64,000 bases of DNA from Athripsodes cinereus (GCA_947579605.1 OX388305.1:27541542-27605541); one strand, 5' to 3'; positions 23,572 through 36,389 are shown, counted from the stretch's first letter. Notes: a model not told the origin generated them from the letters alone. Numbers and translations are program-made.

Positions 23572-25640
23572 CAAAAACATATTCTTCCTGTGATAAAATT
23601 TAGATGCATCCATTTAAAATATTTGTAAGTTTTTACTGATAAATGGATTTATTTACATAAGTGGGATATTTATTTATTTCAATGGGATAGTAAACAATAG
23701 ATTTTTAAGTGTATTTTAGTAAATGTGTAATATATATGTATTTTTGTGATATTTTTCCAATAAATAATAATAAAAAAAAAAGTATATAAAGTACCTACAC
23801 AAAAAATATTGTTGAAATTTCCTTGCCTTATCTCTTAAGGGGATTTTTGGCCGTGTTCACAATCTTAATTGATATAATTTGATATTATATAGTTTAATAC
23901 CTAAATATATGAGCATAAATTTCGAACAAAGTCCGAAACCATCAGTACCTACCCGTCATATCAAAGTATTCTTGTACCCTTCATTTTTTTAAGTTGTAAG
24001 CGTATTCGCCTTGTTTTAAGCTGCTAGACACAGGGTTCCAGACATATTGCAACATCATACTACCAATCCTCCATCCGTAATCGTTACAATAGTTGTTTGT
24101 CCGGAAATGCCTGTTAGTTACGGATCTAGTTAGTCTACAGTGAGTCTACAGTGAGTCACCTGAAGTCTGTCTTAGGGTTTTACAGAGTGCCCAACCAGAA
24201 AGCTATATTCCACCCTTCTGCCGCAATGTCAAGATTTTACATCAACTAAAAAAATAATATTTGTGTTTCTTTATTTTTTCACTTATATTTTAAAATTGTC
24301 ATCTTTTAAAAACCTAAATTAGATGACAAGTTTAAAATACGGACATACCGAAATAAGGACAGGCGGTTGTATAATGGTTTGGAACCCCACAGATTAGATT
24401 ACGATTAAAAAAGAACATAAACAAGAACAAAGAAAATGAGAATATTAATTGAGATTTATATCTTCCTTTATTTTATTCCATTAAGAAAAACTCTTCTTTC
24501 AAAGAATTTTCCACGTCCATTGCATTGAATAAACCAACATTTTGTACATTGTTTTGGTGTTTGGAATAATAATAATAGCAGGCTGTTTTCGCATAAAAGG
24601 CAACGTTCATCTGTTGAGTTGAGATAGCTGTATAGCTGTATAGTGTATCTTCTTCATAATGTTACTGTTGATTGTTGAGAGGCGAGGGTAGGTGTACGGT
24701 ATAAAATTATATCAGCTAAACTTATATGCACGCAACCGTATAATATACTGAACACAATAGAAAAGGAACGTTATCAGGAAACAGGAACACTTACTTTCAT
24801 ATGATAAGCTCTTCAACTCTACAAGCAGTAAACATATTCGGTACAGGGAGCGGGCATGAAAGATCGCGTAGTTCAAGGAGTAGTTAATAAGAGAAACAAG
24901 ATCGTAACAGACATTATAGTTTTCAGTTTGTAATAAGAGCTGTGTTTAAAAACGAAACTCATTCTGCTGTAAAAATATCTACTTACTTACAGTATATACA
25001 CACATACATATAGTTCTCAAGTTATATTAGTGTGTGTGGGAGTACGTTTGCATTTACGCCACGGTGTCTTTATGGCATGTGAAATTAGTGTAATATAATT
25101 GGCTGCAACCGACCAATATTGTTGGCAAGCATGTTAAAAACCGTGAAAGCATTACATGAAGGTTAACATTAAAGTAAATAGGATTCTTTGCCAGGCGCGG
25201 CATGGCGGTGAATGTATAGAGGAGTGATACGTTCTGTTCCCATAGCTACTAAGTAGGCGCTACGCTGCATCCGAGTCCCAAGTACGAGTAGGTATAACTA
25301 ACTAGCTCTACGTTGTGCTAGGGAAACGTAACAGGAGCTGAGCCCTCGTTAGCGGTGTAAATGCCACGAGAATTTCACATTAATTTGTTCTCGGCAAATA
25401 TTATTACTACAAATGCAACGGCTGCAGGTTGCCTCCTGACAGTATAATTACTCCTCTAGAAATGCATTAATTTAATTTTGAATTAATTCTGCTGCTTAGA
25501 TCTGGTAATATAACTATAAACACCCAAATTATACAGTGACTAGGTCGGGAAGTACCTAAGTGAAATATACCAATATAATATTATTCGGCTAGTCAAATTG
25601 AATAATTTACGATTTCAAAACGAACATAAACGAAAAATGA
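23572..25640. other. AT-rich DNA with a GC-richer patch
   Basis: No gene recognised. A short tandem of TCTACAGTGAG occurs at 24132-24157. The patch 25185-25380 (CCAGGCGCGGCATGGCGGTG and following) is GC-richer and apparently unique, with no long frame. Confidence 0.45.
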
Positions 25641-25644
25641 TTTT

Positions 25645-25885
25645 AAATTAAACACTTATGTAGTGCTTTCACTATGACTTTATAAGTCGCGAACCGTCTT
25701 TCAAGAACCACTGCTCTCATCATCAGGCTAGTATAAAGTGATGATGAGGAGCGACAGCTCTTGAAATAAAGCCACAGTGGAAGTATGTACTAAGTAAGTG
25801 TTTCATTAATAATAATTTTACATGAGCTTTCACCAAGAACCGTCAGTTCAAAATATCGACTATTAAATAAACTTATCTTGTGACC
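25645..25885. repeat. Family C foldback repeat
   Basis: Imperfect inverted arms face each other: AAACACTTATGTAGTGC, CACTATGACTTTATAAG, TTTCAAGAACCACTGCTC, CATCATCA on the left, and TGATGATGAGGAGCGACAGC, TCTTGAAATAAAGCCACAG, TACTAAGTAAGTGTTTCA on the right. A one-sided arm follows (ATGAGCTTTCACCAAGAACC). Related copies are at 57735-57890 and 43315-43405. It could fold as RNA or be a non-autonomous foldback element. Confidence 0.65.
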
Positions 25886-26559
25886 AGTATAATAAATGGA
25901 TTTTTTTGGTTTTAAAAATAAATTGTATGAATGTGAAAAAGATAATGAATATATATTTATGAGAGAAGTAGGTATTGTATTCTTTTGATTTGAAGTAAAG
26001 CATTCGAGATCTAGTAAATTATAAATGTTGGATATTAAATGAGAAAGAAGAAGTCAATAGTAACAATATATAGCTGTATAAGAACACAGTTTATAAAAGT
26101 CTGAGCCAGAATGTACATACCTACTTATCTATATAGAATGTAATATTTCTCAGACGACATGCGGCTATATGAAGCAACGTAAATTCTACTAAAGGACAAT
26201 AAAGCGAACAAACATCGTTAGTCAGAAGGGAATAACATGATGGCATTGGAAACATACGATCTCTGCAAAGGCAAGAGACGTTATTTGTTTTTCAGGCGCA
26301 GTACTGAATATATTATTATTCTGATGCAACACTTCACTATACTTTTATACAAACAGGTTTTCTTTTTTTCATCATAACTTCTGTTTTATTGAACTGATTG
26401 CTTCTACGAAGTTCATTAAAATATACACAAATATATTGGAATGATAATTATAAATCCAAGCCTCGATTTTTAACATTAAAAATGATCATAGATTATTTCA
26501 GATTCTTTTTCGTAACTAAATCTTTTATTTTGCATTAATTTTATATTATTTATTTTCAG

Positions 26560-26800
26560 TAATCCACCCGGCAAATAATTGGTTTCCCAATCTTTTATCT
26601 TATGTTTTCGAGTGTCCTGTAAAACGCAGGCGCTCGAAATATAAATACATTTTACATCTTAAATTCAGCGACGAGGTGCAACCTGTCTTGAATTTCTTAA
26701 TTTTGGTTGGCATGTAGAGTACAGCTTGTATGTTTTTTACATGCGGCTGGTCTGGTGGCTACCCCACTTGTAAGGAACACCGTGATGGTGCGTTAGTTTT
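26560..26800 (+). repeat. Family A dispersed repeat, near-full copy
   Basis: CCACCCGGCAAATAATTGGT, TTTTCGAGTGTCCTGTAAAA, TTTTACATCTTAAATTCAGC, GTACAGCTTGTATGTTTTTT, GGTGGCTACCCCACTTGTAA and CACCGTGATGGTGCG give the full family A order. A 128-codon hydrophobic minus-strand frame (26759-27145) overlaps its 3' end and is not a gene. Confidence 0.8.
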
Positions 26801-26804
26801 TTTA

Positions 26805-28186
26805 TATTTAAAGTGTAGTAGTAGCAGATCAGTAATCAGCAAGTAGATATATATTTTACATCGTACAAACCCTATGGAATTAAAAAGTAAAACGAGTAGA
26901 TTTCCGGTAGGTATTATTATCAATGCAGTTAAAGAGTGAAGAATCACAAATGGCGGAGGCTTATGCACTATCAAAGAATAATAATTATTATTTGAATTTA
27001 GCGACGTCTCGTCTAGAGGCAAAATAAAAATAGACAAAACGAGCAACAGGATGAATACGAAGCATATTGGAAAATGCAGATTTATTGCATATGAATAGCG
27101 GGACAGGGAGGGGGCAATACAGCAAGCAATAGAGAACAGCAACAACTAGGCAACTAATGGTTTGGAAGGTGATGTAGTGCAATCCGATTGTACTAGTTAC
27201 GTTCCATAATGGCTTTTCTACTATCTCGCTCTACGTTTATAATACGAGTATACCTCTACACTACACTTACTACACTACATGGACAACCACTACAAAGGGG
27301 ATATGGCACGACATAATAATAGGTACCTATAATCTATATGGATTCCATGACATAGAATAACAACACTTATCATTGTCGAGCCTTGCGGGGCTAAAGGCAT
27401 CGCACATAAAGAATAAGATGATTTGTATTCACATGCATTGCTCTGTGAATCATAACATAAATCTGAAACTTTCGCAGTATTCGAAGATATTTTGAATATT
27501 CAATATCAACATGACTTTTGGTTCTATAATGGCGGCGTGAAACATTTACATATATGACCATCTCAAGGGCACTGCTGAAAAGAGCAGTCCTTAATTTATT
27601 TCAGAAACTGATGATGGAGACATCCATTCTTAATGTCCCCGACAGACAAATACAATTAAGTCTCTTCACCTGGAGTTGCAAATAGGGATTATACTCGTAT
27701 ATAATTATATTCGTAAATAAGGTAGTTATTAACTGTCAATAATATACCTACAACATAAATAGCGGTATACACGATTTTTACCTGTAAGCTATTTTATTGT
27801 ATATCTTATATTTGCATATGAGTTTTAAATCTGTCTCTGTAGCAGACACCAAAGTTGCTCCGAAAGACCTCGCTAATTGCTAATCCTGATAAGTGTGTCC
27901 GGCTTAGTATATTTTTTGCACCATTTATAACTCAACTTTCCTCATTCTCCTGTGACTGCGGCGCGGTATAAAGGAGGTTAACATTATTAAACTCGACATT
28001 ATGCTTTAATATTGTGAAAGTTAAGCAGGAATGTCAAGTGTTTGGTGACTTTGGTATAAAAAACATTTAAGAGTATGTAAAACAAAACAAAACAGAATAA
28101 ATAAAAATAAAACATTGTGAAAATAAATTTGGTTTTTTGGTTTTTCAGTTTTACAAAATTAATTTCATCTTGATGATATACATATA
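26805..28186. other. AT-rich spacer, no gene seen
   Basis: No recognisable gene or repeat. Confidence 0.5.
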
Positions 28187-28188
28187 TA

Positions 28189-29119
28189 AGGTCGGTTCAT
28201 ATGAAATTGCCGATTTCTAACAACAAATAAAAATGCATTTTTTGTAACAATATAAAAATATTTATTAATCAAAGTAATTGCCATTTACATCAACAGTCTT
28301 TTGCCAACGAGTTAGCAAAGAATAAATTCCACTTTTGTAGAACTCTTGATTTTTGGAAGCCGCAAAGTCATCAAAGGTCCTAATAATATCGATTTCGTTG
28401 GTGAACGTTTTATTTTTCAAAAATAAGTCCAGATGTTTGAAAAAATGATAGTCTGTAGGAGAAAGGTCTGGTGAATACGGAGGATGAGGAAGAACTTCAA
28501 TGTTTAATTCGTTTAATTTTGAAATGGTCAGTTGTGAAGTATGCGGTCTCTTTTGCATAGGGTATTGCATAGGGTCAAATCATAGGGTACCAATTTATCC
28601 AATTTTTTCACCTTTCCAATAGCACCCAGATGTCTAACAATCGTTGAATGAGAAACCCCAAGTTCTGCTGCGTATTTACGAACGGTTGTTTGAGGATTAG
28701 ATTCGACAATATTTTTTAATTCCACATTTTCAATAACAGATGGTGGTCTTCCACGAGGGTTATTTTCAAGGCTGTTATCACCAGAACGAAATTTGGAAAA
28801 CCAAAACCGAACGGTTCTTTCATTAGTGGTGTCTGTCCCAAAGGCTGAATTGATGTTTTTTGTAGCCGTTGCCGCGCTGTGTTGAAGTTTATATTCATAC
28901 AAAAAAATTATACGTAAATTTTTTGTTGAGACCATATTGTATGAAGGACTAAAAATATAAAATTTGTGAAATATATCACCGAAAAATGTAACAATACTAA
29001 CACAACACACCAAAGAATCAAAATAATAAAAAAATATCGCTTAACGTAACGCACGTCCGTGCTCAAGTGCGGTTCATTGACGACTAAATGAAAATCGGCA
29101 ATTTCATATGAACCGACCT
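28189..29119 (-). mobile_element. Deleted mariner transposon
   Basis: 931-bp element with 28-bp perfect terminal inverted repeats starting AGGTCGGTTCATATGAAATT (28189-28216; right copy 29092-29119). The left flank is TA; the right flank is AA, consistent with a TA target duplication altered by one base. It encodes two pieces of a mariner transposase on the minus strand. Complete mariners are near 1.3 kb, so roughly 0.4 kb is missing, matching the gap in the protein. Confidence 0.93.
28265..28935 (-). pseudogene. Mariner (SETMAR-type) transposase, internal deletion
   Basis: A mariner transposase cuts and pastes its element using an N-terminal DNA-binding half and a DD34D catalytic half. Here the start MVSTKNLRI (28935) leads into two helix-turn-helix units, including a GRPPS AT-hook-like linker and YAAELGVSHSTIVRHL, and reaches KKLDKLVPYDLT. 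The sequence then jumps to RPHTSQLTISKLNELN and LPHPPYSPDLSPTDYHFF. The first two catalytic aspartates (the DE-W box and the HDNAR box) are gone; only the third, in YSPDLSP, remains. The two parts are in different frames. At the joint CCTATGCAA occurs twice within 20 bp, suggesting error-prone repair. About 205 of the usual ~345 residues remain, so it is inactive, though its ends could still be mobilised in trans. Confidence 0.93.
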
Positions 29120-29121
29120 AA

Positions 29122-29865
29122 TATTAAAATAGCAAGTGGGATAAATATAAACTTACTAATGAATGATCAGTGTCACAAGTTTTTATTTCAAGAAATTAAC
29201 AAAGCTATCAAGCTTTTTCGAAAAATATGTTATTCACTTTTTTCTACGATATAGGTATTTCATTTGATTCTGTTATTATTGTCGTAGGAATGAGAGATAA
29301 TTATGGACTATGTATATTAAATATTTAATGAACTTACAGATTCTAGAGTAGGTACTGATGAATAAATAGAATTGTATTGAGTCATGAGATGGTTTCCTCT
29401 TAATATAAACAAAATAATATAATCGTACATATGGAAATAAAGGATAATAATAATTATAATAATATTATTGTGTATCTTTAAGCAGGGTAATACATAATGA
29501 AGTTATTGCACCGGCTTTAATAAACCCATGTTGGGCCGCGTTGTTCTGAAGGTTTGAAGTCACTACGGTGCGGTGGTGCCGGTGTGGCGCGCATGTGTTT
29601 ATATTATTTAGTAAGTATTATTAGAAGGTAGGTACTATAATATATACATAGAATAAGGTAGGTAACACTCTAAATTAACCCGTGAAAGTTTTAATTAAAA
29701 TATATGCAACTGCATAGATAATTAGATATATAATTTACAATATAAGTGTATATGTGCTAATTTATACGTTTGTAGTTATAAGGACTTTACATACGTAGGT
29801 ATAGCACATGGTGGGATGTGGGAAAATGAATTATTATTATAATTATCTTTCATACTCTTTTTATT
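29122..29865. other. AT-rich spacer, no gene seen
   Basis: Short GC-richer run at 29515-29595; otherwise AT-rich without coding signal. Confidence 0.5.
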
Positions 29866-29867
29866 AA

Positions 29868-29965
29868 TTTATTCATTCTTTACTGTACATTGATTACAAT
29901 TAATGTCACAGAGAAGTACACATTTAAAATATTCCCGTCCGGGGCACAGCCAAATAAGGTGACGT
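29868..29965 (-). repeat. Family-B-like LINE tail, minus strand
   Basis: The reverse complement ends in TGTAATCAATGTACAGTAAA and GAATGAATAAA, the same 3' end as family B at 10570-10615. It lies directly against the LINE fragment that follows on the plus strand. Confidence 0.5.
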
Positions 29966-29974
29966 TGTCTTTTC

Positions 29975-30360
29975 TAAATCTTGGATGGTAGTTTCGAGAT
30001 GTGGATTCATCGAAGAATGCTTCGAATACCGTGGACAGACTTGGTGCCCAAATACAGAAGTACTCCGCAGAGCACATACGAATAGAGAGCTCCTGACAAA
30101 TATCAAGGTTCGTAAAGTCTCATATTTGGGCCACATCCTGCGAGGCGATAAATATCTTGACTTCTGCAGTTGATTATAGAAGGCAAGATTGAGGGACGTC
30201 GTGGAGTAGGAAGGAGGCAGATGTCGTGGCTGCAGAATATACGGCAATGGACCGGAATAACACGGATGGTAGAACTGGTTCGGAGACAGAGAGGCATTCT
30301 CCAGAGTGATCGCCAACGTCGGGGGGACCTGACACGTCACTGATAGAAGAAGAAAAAGAA
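29975..30360 (+). pseudogene. LINE C-terminal fragment with AAG-rich tail
   Basis: Plus-strand translation, spread over two frames, gives MWIHRRMLRIPWTD, then VRKVSYLGHILRGDKY, LLQLIIEGKIEGRRG, SWLQNIRQWTGIT and a stop after DRQRRGDLTRH. The order RRMLRIPWTD / YLGHILR / IIEGKIEGRRG-GRR-SWL-N-RQW is a very common carboxyl end of RTE/Jockey-group insect LINE proteins. A GAAGAAGAAAAAGAAG tail follows the stop. RT core motifs are absent (5' truncation), and a frameshift and an internal stop show it is dead. Confidence 0.8.
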
Positions 30361-30361
30361 G

Positions 30362-31675
30362 TTTAGTGTGTTGAATTTACATATTAAAATGAAATAAAAT
30401 CAATACACAGAGGGCAAGTTTATTGCTAAGGCGCGACTTCTTTCAACTAACCCAAAATTTATTAATTCTGTCTTCAAATAATTATAACAACAAATGGAGT
30501 TTATTATCTCGCAAGACTTCTGAACTTTGTCGTGTGTTTGCCCAGAGTGAATAAGCTTGGCACTTTGCTAATAGTAATGAAAGCAGTATTCAAAATTCAT
30601 AAAACTACATCATAAAGATCCCCGTACTAATGGAAGTGATGAGTGAGGAAAGGTTTATTGTATACTTCATCAACAGAATATTATACCCTGCCACTCTGGA
30701 CGAAGGAAAGAGCCCATGTGAGGAGTTTCACAAATAAAGTAAAAAAAAAAATTGACAAACATGTAGTGGTGGATATTTAGATGTATTCTTTTTTGTGTTA
30801 CACGTATACGTGTGAATGGTTTGATGTTTTATTACTTAACGATGTCCTAGAATTGATGAGTTGTACAGTGTCTTATAGGTGATTTGGCACGTAAACAATA
30901 CTTTAATATTGCCTATATAATAATAGGTAGGTAAGTACTAATAATTATATTAAAAAACATATACCTAGTTAAAATTCTCTTCATACCAGCATATACTGTT
31001 TTGAGATCTGATTAAATATAAAGAAAATGTAAGCTTGTATCTAATCAACTAATTTTTCTTATCTTAAATCGGCATATTATTATCATGAAAAATATTTTTT
31101 GGGAGACAATTAAAGCAATGTGGTTGCATAGGTATGTATAATCAAAAAACATTCTCAGAAAAGCAACAAACATTATTTGATTTTCATCGTAAAACGACTT
31201 CGGGTACGATTCGTTTCATAAATAAAGGGATATTTGTTCCAGCTTTATGAATTCCTTGAATTGGAAGGTACCTTTCAGAATGTACATCAAGCAATATGCA
31301 GAGAAATTCCAACAAATTCAGTATTTACTGAGAAAATGGATAAAAAATAATGTTTCATTCAGTTTTTTTTTTCAAATTTCTTTATTTAAATTTATACCGT
31401 ATCATTAAAAAATGACATATACCTATATCCTTAAATAAATAATTTCCCCAAATAGATTTTTATCTTACTTCGATTAATTACATTAAAAAATGTTAGGTAA
31501 AATGCAGATCACCAAACTTGAGCAAGATACCTACGACTGATATTATAAGACATCTTATTATTTGATGTAAATTTTGTTCATATTTTAACTAGATAGTAAT
31601 GGAAAGTGTGTTGTTATCTATTTATCCATACTTAACGAATATTTGGGGTGATTGAAAGAAAAATGCATTGCAAAA
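30362..31675. other. AT-rich spacer, no gene seen
   Basis: No gene recognised; TAGGTAGGTAAG-type simple sequence at about 30925-30940. Confidence 0.5.
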
Positions 31676-31679
31676 AGCA

Positions 31680-31990
31680 TTTATTATCATAATACTCTGC
31701 TCTCTCGATCATAGCATCCTTGGGACATTCGATATTGGTTATGTTTTGCTGGGCTTTGTAACTCAAACTGGATTGGAAGTTTTGATTTTAATTTTTAGTA
31801 GGTAATTTAGGATTTTTTAACTTTTATTTTAACTTTTTTTAAACTTTTTATCTTTTGCTTTTTTCTTAAGACTAAGCAATTTCTGGTAAGTGTGGAATCT
31901 TCGCTGGTCTATATGTCGAGTGTATTAATTGTTAACATGTTATGTTATGACTGATTTATTCTCTAAGATCGTAAAAATAAAATAAAAAAT
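31680..31990 (+). repeat. Possible LINE 3' UTR (family E)
   Basis: Contains GGAATCTTCGCTGGTCTATA and ends in AAAATAAAATAAAAAATG. A related block, GGGATCTTCACTGGTTTGCT, lies at 33235-33254 before another A-rich tail. The similarity and the tails suggest retroposed 3' ends; no coding part is present. Confidence 0.4.
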
Positions 31991-31994
31991 GTAT

Positions 31995-32825
31995 CAACTA
32001 TAGAGCCTTCATGAAATAATTATTTTAGATAGTTTCTAGAGTTGTAGTTTAAGTTTTGAATAATAAAATAGATACGAGTACACAATGTATTACGTAAATT
32101 GTTGGGATATATTGAAGGGAGTTATTTCATATAATCGCTTCTGAATGTAACAACAGTAGTTACATAGTTCTCTGTTGACTACAGTCATGTGGCAGTGAGT
32201 AAGTATGCAAATATGTGCTCTAGGGTTTATCTGACTGCATTAAAGTCTCATTCTGAGTGGTCTTGTTGGTGTTTGCTTGTCTGGGGGATGTATGTTCATT
32301 ATTTACATATATATCTCTCTCACTGCGTATGTGTGTTTGTGTGCAAGACGAAAGCGACATCTTAGAGGGTAGCTTGTAAAACAGGGTTATTATTCATGAT
32401 TGTAAGACAAACAGCCATAGTAACTACCTACACATTATTGTGAAAAGTATTTATTATCATTTATTTATATATTTAAGTTAGTGTACAACTGTTTACATGT
32501 TATAAATTGTCCAACGATAAATTTAACAGAACCTACCAAGAACCTGTAGACCCGCAGATACTTTAATGTACTTGGATTATGGCTTACAATAAGAAAGCTT
32601 GAAATATTACAGAAATATGTTACTATTTCCCTATGCTGTTATCCAGTTTATATTTTCAATAAGATATTCTCTTATTTACTAAGATATCAAAATATTTATC
32701 CTGATTATTGAGTATCTATTGACAAGAGCATACAAAAATAAGTGATTTTTTTAAAAGAATTATATGTCATGGTAATATCTACATACATACATTTAAGTGG
32801 TTTAAAGCTGTTAATATATTTTTTA
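31995..32825. other. AT-rich spacer, no gene seen
   Basis: No coding signal or recognised repeat. Confidence 0.5.
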
Positions 32826-32829
32826 ATTA

Positions 32830-33340
32830 ATTTGTTGTACTTCAATTCAATTTTATTGACTTAAACTGGAGTAATTGTTATGATATGTGTTTTTATATTT
32901 TTGTGCATAATACGCTTATTTTTATGTGTCGAATGATTGTGTAATTGAAATTTAAATAATGTTAAATTTTTAATTTTAAATTTTGAGAGATTTTATATTA
33001 TTATTATAAATTTTATTTTTCATGACTCATTGTATTGTTTTTATTGCTTATTGTTTTATTGTTTAATCCTGCGATTACTGCTTTGTGAGAATTATTCTAT
33101 ATATTTTGTTAACATAGTTTACTCTATTCTATTGTAATTGTTGTTTGTTGATTTTATCTATTGCTTATTTATTGCTTAATGGTGCTGCTGTGTTTGGTTA
33201 TGTATGTTTTGTAGAGCACATAAGGGTAATATAGGGATCTTCACTGGTTTGCTTATTGCTAAATATGTTTTAGACCATTATATTTTTTGTATCAACTGTA
33301 TGTATCCTGTAAAATTGAAATAAAAAAATAAATAATGTTT
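32830..33340 (+). repeat. Possible LINE 3' UTR (family E), T-rich
   Basis: A T-rich stretch ending GGGATCTTCACTGGTTTGCT, then ATGTATCCTGTAAAATTGAA and ATAAAAAAATAAATAATG. Related to the copy at 31680-31990. An imperfect local duplication of GTTGAAATAAATA-type sequence follows at 33361-33437. Confidence 0.4.
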
Positions 33341-33344
33341 ATCA

Positions 33345-35730
33345 ATATACTTTAAAGGCCTTGTTGAAATAAATATAAAATTAAATAGTAAATTGCCGTA
33401 TGTTGTTGAAATAAATAAATAATTAAATAATAAATTCCATTGGTACCAATTTTGTTATATACTCTAAACGCTATAGTTCATAGTTTCGCTTTATGACTTT
33501 ACTTTTTAAGCTATTCGCATTTGAAGGCTGATGTAGTAAGGGAGCAAATTACACATATAATGTTTCATATGAAGTAAGTGTGTAGAAGTTGTATGGTATG
33601 TTTCATAGCGTGAGTCATATAATGATAACATAGGCAGCTTGCATTATGTGACCTTCTTGAATTATGTGTCTGAGATGTGACGCGAAAGGCGAGAAGCTTT
33701 CTATTAAAGCAAGTACCCCGTACTTAATGTGTCGCCTATTTCATGTAAGTGCTCCTACGTCTTAAAACAATATGCTTGAAAGCTCTTTGCTTATGGTAAT
33801 AATATATCATTTTTTTTATCAAATCACACATCTTAATATTCCGTCTGACGTTACTTCAATATTTCTGCATTTGATACTTTTAAGAGCCAATTCATTACAC
33901 TATAAAACAGATAATTGTATAAAAACAGACTTTATGAACATATGTAAGATATTATCCGTAACGAGGCCATTGAAATAGTTAAAAATATTTTTAATGACGT
34001 TTGCTTGTAATTGTCAATGTAGAAACATCTCATTGATGATACATTAAATCGTTCAAGTTGCGAACAATTCAATTCGTGGGCGGTCTGGATTGTCACAGAA
34101 ATTCACACCTCTGATCATCTCGGTTATTTAAGGTCAAATACTTAACATCACTCCCTTCCCCCCCTCTCTCTCATCCTCGCTCTCCAATCATTCTCGAGTA
34201 CTATTATTTAAATGAGAGCTATTTTGGTTACACAAGCGAACCTAATAGGCTAACAAGTGCAGTACAACGTCAAAATGCAGTTGTATATTTTGTACCCGAG
34301 TATTTGAAAAGAATAATATACGTATTAACTCGATATATTATATTCTCTGTATTGTAAAGGTAAATGCTCGTATTATTTGGACTTAGTTCATAAATATTGT
34401 ACTTTTGTATCCTACTACAATATTGAAGTACATACATTATCTTATTGAGAAGTCGTGATACTTTTATTGAGATTGTATTATTATTTGTTTAGTTTACAAC
34501 ATTGTATCCACTACAAATCTATTTGTTCGATATCTTAAGTACAATGTAAATAAATTGGAAACCAATATTAAAAATACTAAAGAAGGGATAAAAAAAATAA
34601 TAACAAGGACACTTGCATGCTGGAAAGTGAAAATAATCTCAGAGAAAGCTTATCGTAAGTCAATGTATTATAATTTACTGATAAAAATACTTTCATCACT
34701 TATGTACTTTTTTCACAACGATAAACATACATAATAATAATAATTATATTATAATTATCGGTATTTGAATGAGAATCATCATTGAAATCCGAAAGACGTC
34801 TATCTAAATAAAAATCCAAAAGTGATAAAAAGAAAATCAATTTTTATTATGGAATACTACTTCTTAAAGAAAAACTACTCAGTGAATAAATATAATTCAT
34901 TATAATAATTATTACAAGTACATAATTAATCATTGATTGACTTGCATCAAAACCTAATGTCTTTACGACATCACATCACAATGTAAAACATAATTTTACA
35001 GCTGTTTTTATATAATATCAACTTGATAGAATCACATCATCACCTAATTAATCCATTTTTTTCAAAAGCCAATCACACTTTATTCAAGTTCGTTTATAAT
35101 AAAGTCGCAAAAAAGAAAGAGAATTACAGTGAAAATATCATCCCCCATTTTATAACTAAGAAAGGCTTTTAAGAAATTCGATATAATTTATAATTTAGTA
35201 CAAGGAAAACCATCTTTCCATAATACACGTAATGTCTTTATTCGTTCTTTTGCCAGCCAGTTTAGTAAGTAGCTCACCCTTGGTTCCTTGAAGTTTTCTC
35301 TTTTTCTTTTCATAACACGTACTGAAATTATGCGGAACATTAAATTTATGATTTCATAGACGAAAAGTATCGTTTTCAGTCAAAATGTGTCGCTCGATGA
35401 AACTACAGCTACCAACGTCTACTTTGGTATGAGAAATATCATTTGGAGACTTGTCAAGGCTGTAATCAGCTGTAATTCAGATACGCTCCTTGAACATGCC
35501 AGTTATTTGTTGGCTGGGAGGAACATTTTACATAAAAATAGCTCACAAAGGGTCGTTTCATCTGAATAGTCTTAATAAAAACATAGTTTATTGTTGATGT
35601 TGACTCAAAAATCAACAAGGATGAACTTTGCCTTTAATATGTTTATTATTTAGGGTTTAAGCACGTCTTTTGCGAAAACAATTTTTTCATTGAAATTAGA
35701 ACGTTGTGTTTTCCTATATTTATTTCGATG
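33345..35730. other. AT-rich spacer, no gene seen
   Basis: No convincing gene. A polypyrimidine run occurs at 34150-34180 (CTTCCCCCCCTCTCTCTC). Confidence 0.5.
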
Positions 35731-35734
35731 CTCA

Positions 35735-35885
35735 ATAGCTTACCAGGTAAGTTGGAAGACATCGCATTCTAGCGATAAACTCGCCCTCTGTACATTGAAT
35801 AACTAAATTTTATATGATGCTTTGTTTTGATTTGAAATAGTGTAAACAATGTAGGTACATTGAGCAATAAAATAAATAGTTGAAT
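35735..35885 (+). repeat. Family B LINE 3' tail
   Basis: AAGTTGGAAGACATCGCATT, CTAGCGATAAACTCGCCCTC, TGTACATTGAATAAC, then TGTAGGTACATTGAGCAATA and AAATAAATAG. The ATCGC/GCGAT stem is intact in this copy. Confidence 0.7.
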
Positions 35886-35979
35886 GATCTAAAAATTGGA
35901 GTATTATTTTTTTCATCTCACAAAATTTTAAGATACCAACATATCCTTATCCATATTATTATTATTTTATTTAATTTGT

Positions 35980-36385
35980 TAGAGCTGCCGTATTTTTGTT
36001 ACATTTGCGGGGTATAAATTTATTGTCACTATTGTGGGTGCCTACTACAGCGTGGGTACTCACTATGTATCCGGCCTCTGGACTATAACGTTTGCATCTG
36101 GCTATAACTGTATATGTATAGGTGTTAGTGTGCTTATATTCTGATGAGTTTTTGTTTATATTATTTGCACAATATATTCTTCTTCATGACTTTGCTGTAT
36201 TATTCATAATGAATTTTTCTATGATATTACTGTACACACATAGATTTTACATGTATTAAGTATTGTATAGGTGGAATATTGAGTTAATATTTGTGAATTA
36301 GATTTTGTATATATTTTTATTTCTTTATTTTGTATTAAAGGCTATTATAGCCGTCCACTGTATTAAATAAATAAATAAAAAATAT
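35980..36385 (+). repeat. LINE 3' UTR with ATTAAATAAATA tail
   Basis: Runs from GAGCTGCCGTATTTTTG to TTGTATTAAAGGCTATTATA, GCCGTCCACTGTATTAAATA and an (AATA)n tail. GGCTATTATAGCC forms a small stem-loop just upstream of the tail. No coding part is recognised. Confidence 0.5.
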
Positions 36386-36389
36386 CTAT

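Noticed and set aside
24180..24245. Possible 5' fragment of family A (GAGTGCCCAACCAG)
   Set aside because: Only a short weak resemblance; not enough to call.
26759..27145. 128-codon hydrophobic minus-strand frame that looks like a membrane protein
   Set aside because: Its 3' end runs into a family A repeat and the hydrophobicity follows from T-rich codons; no family resemblance or conserved motif.
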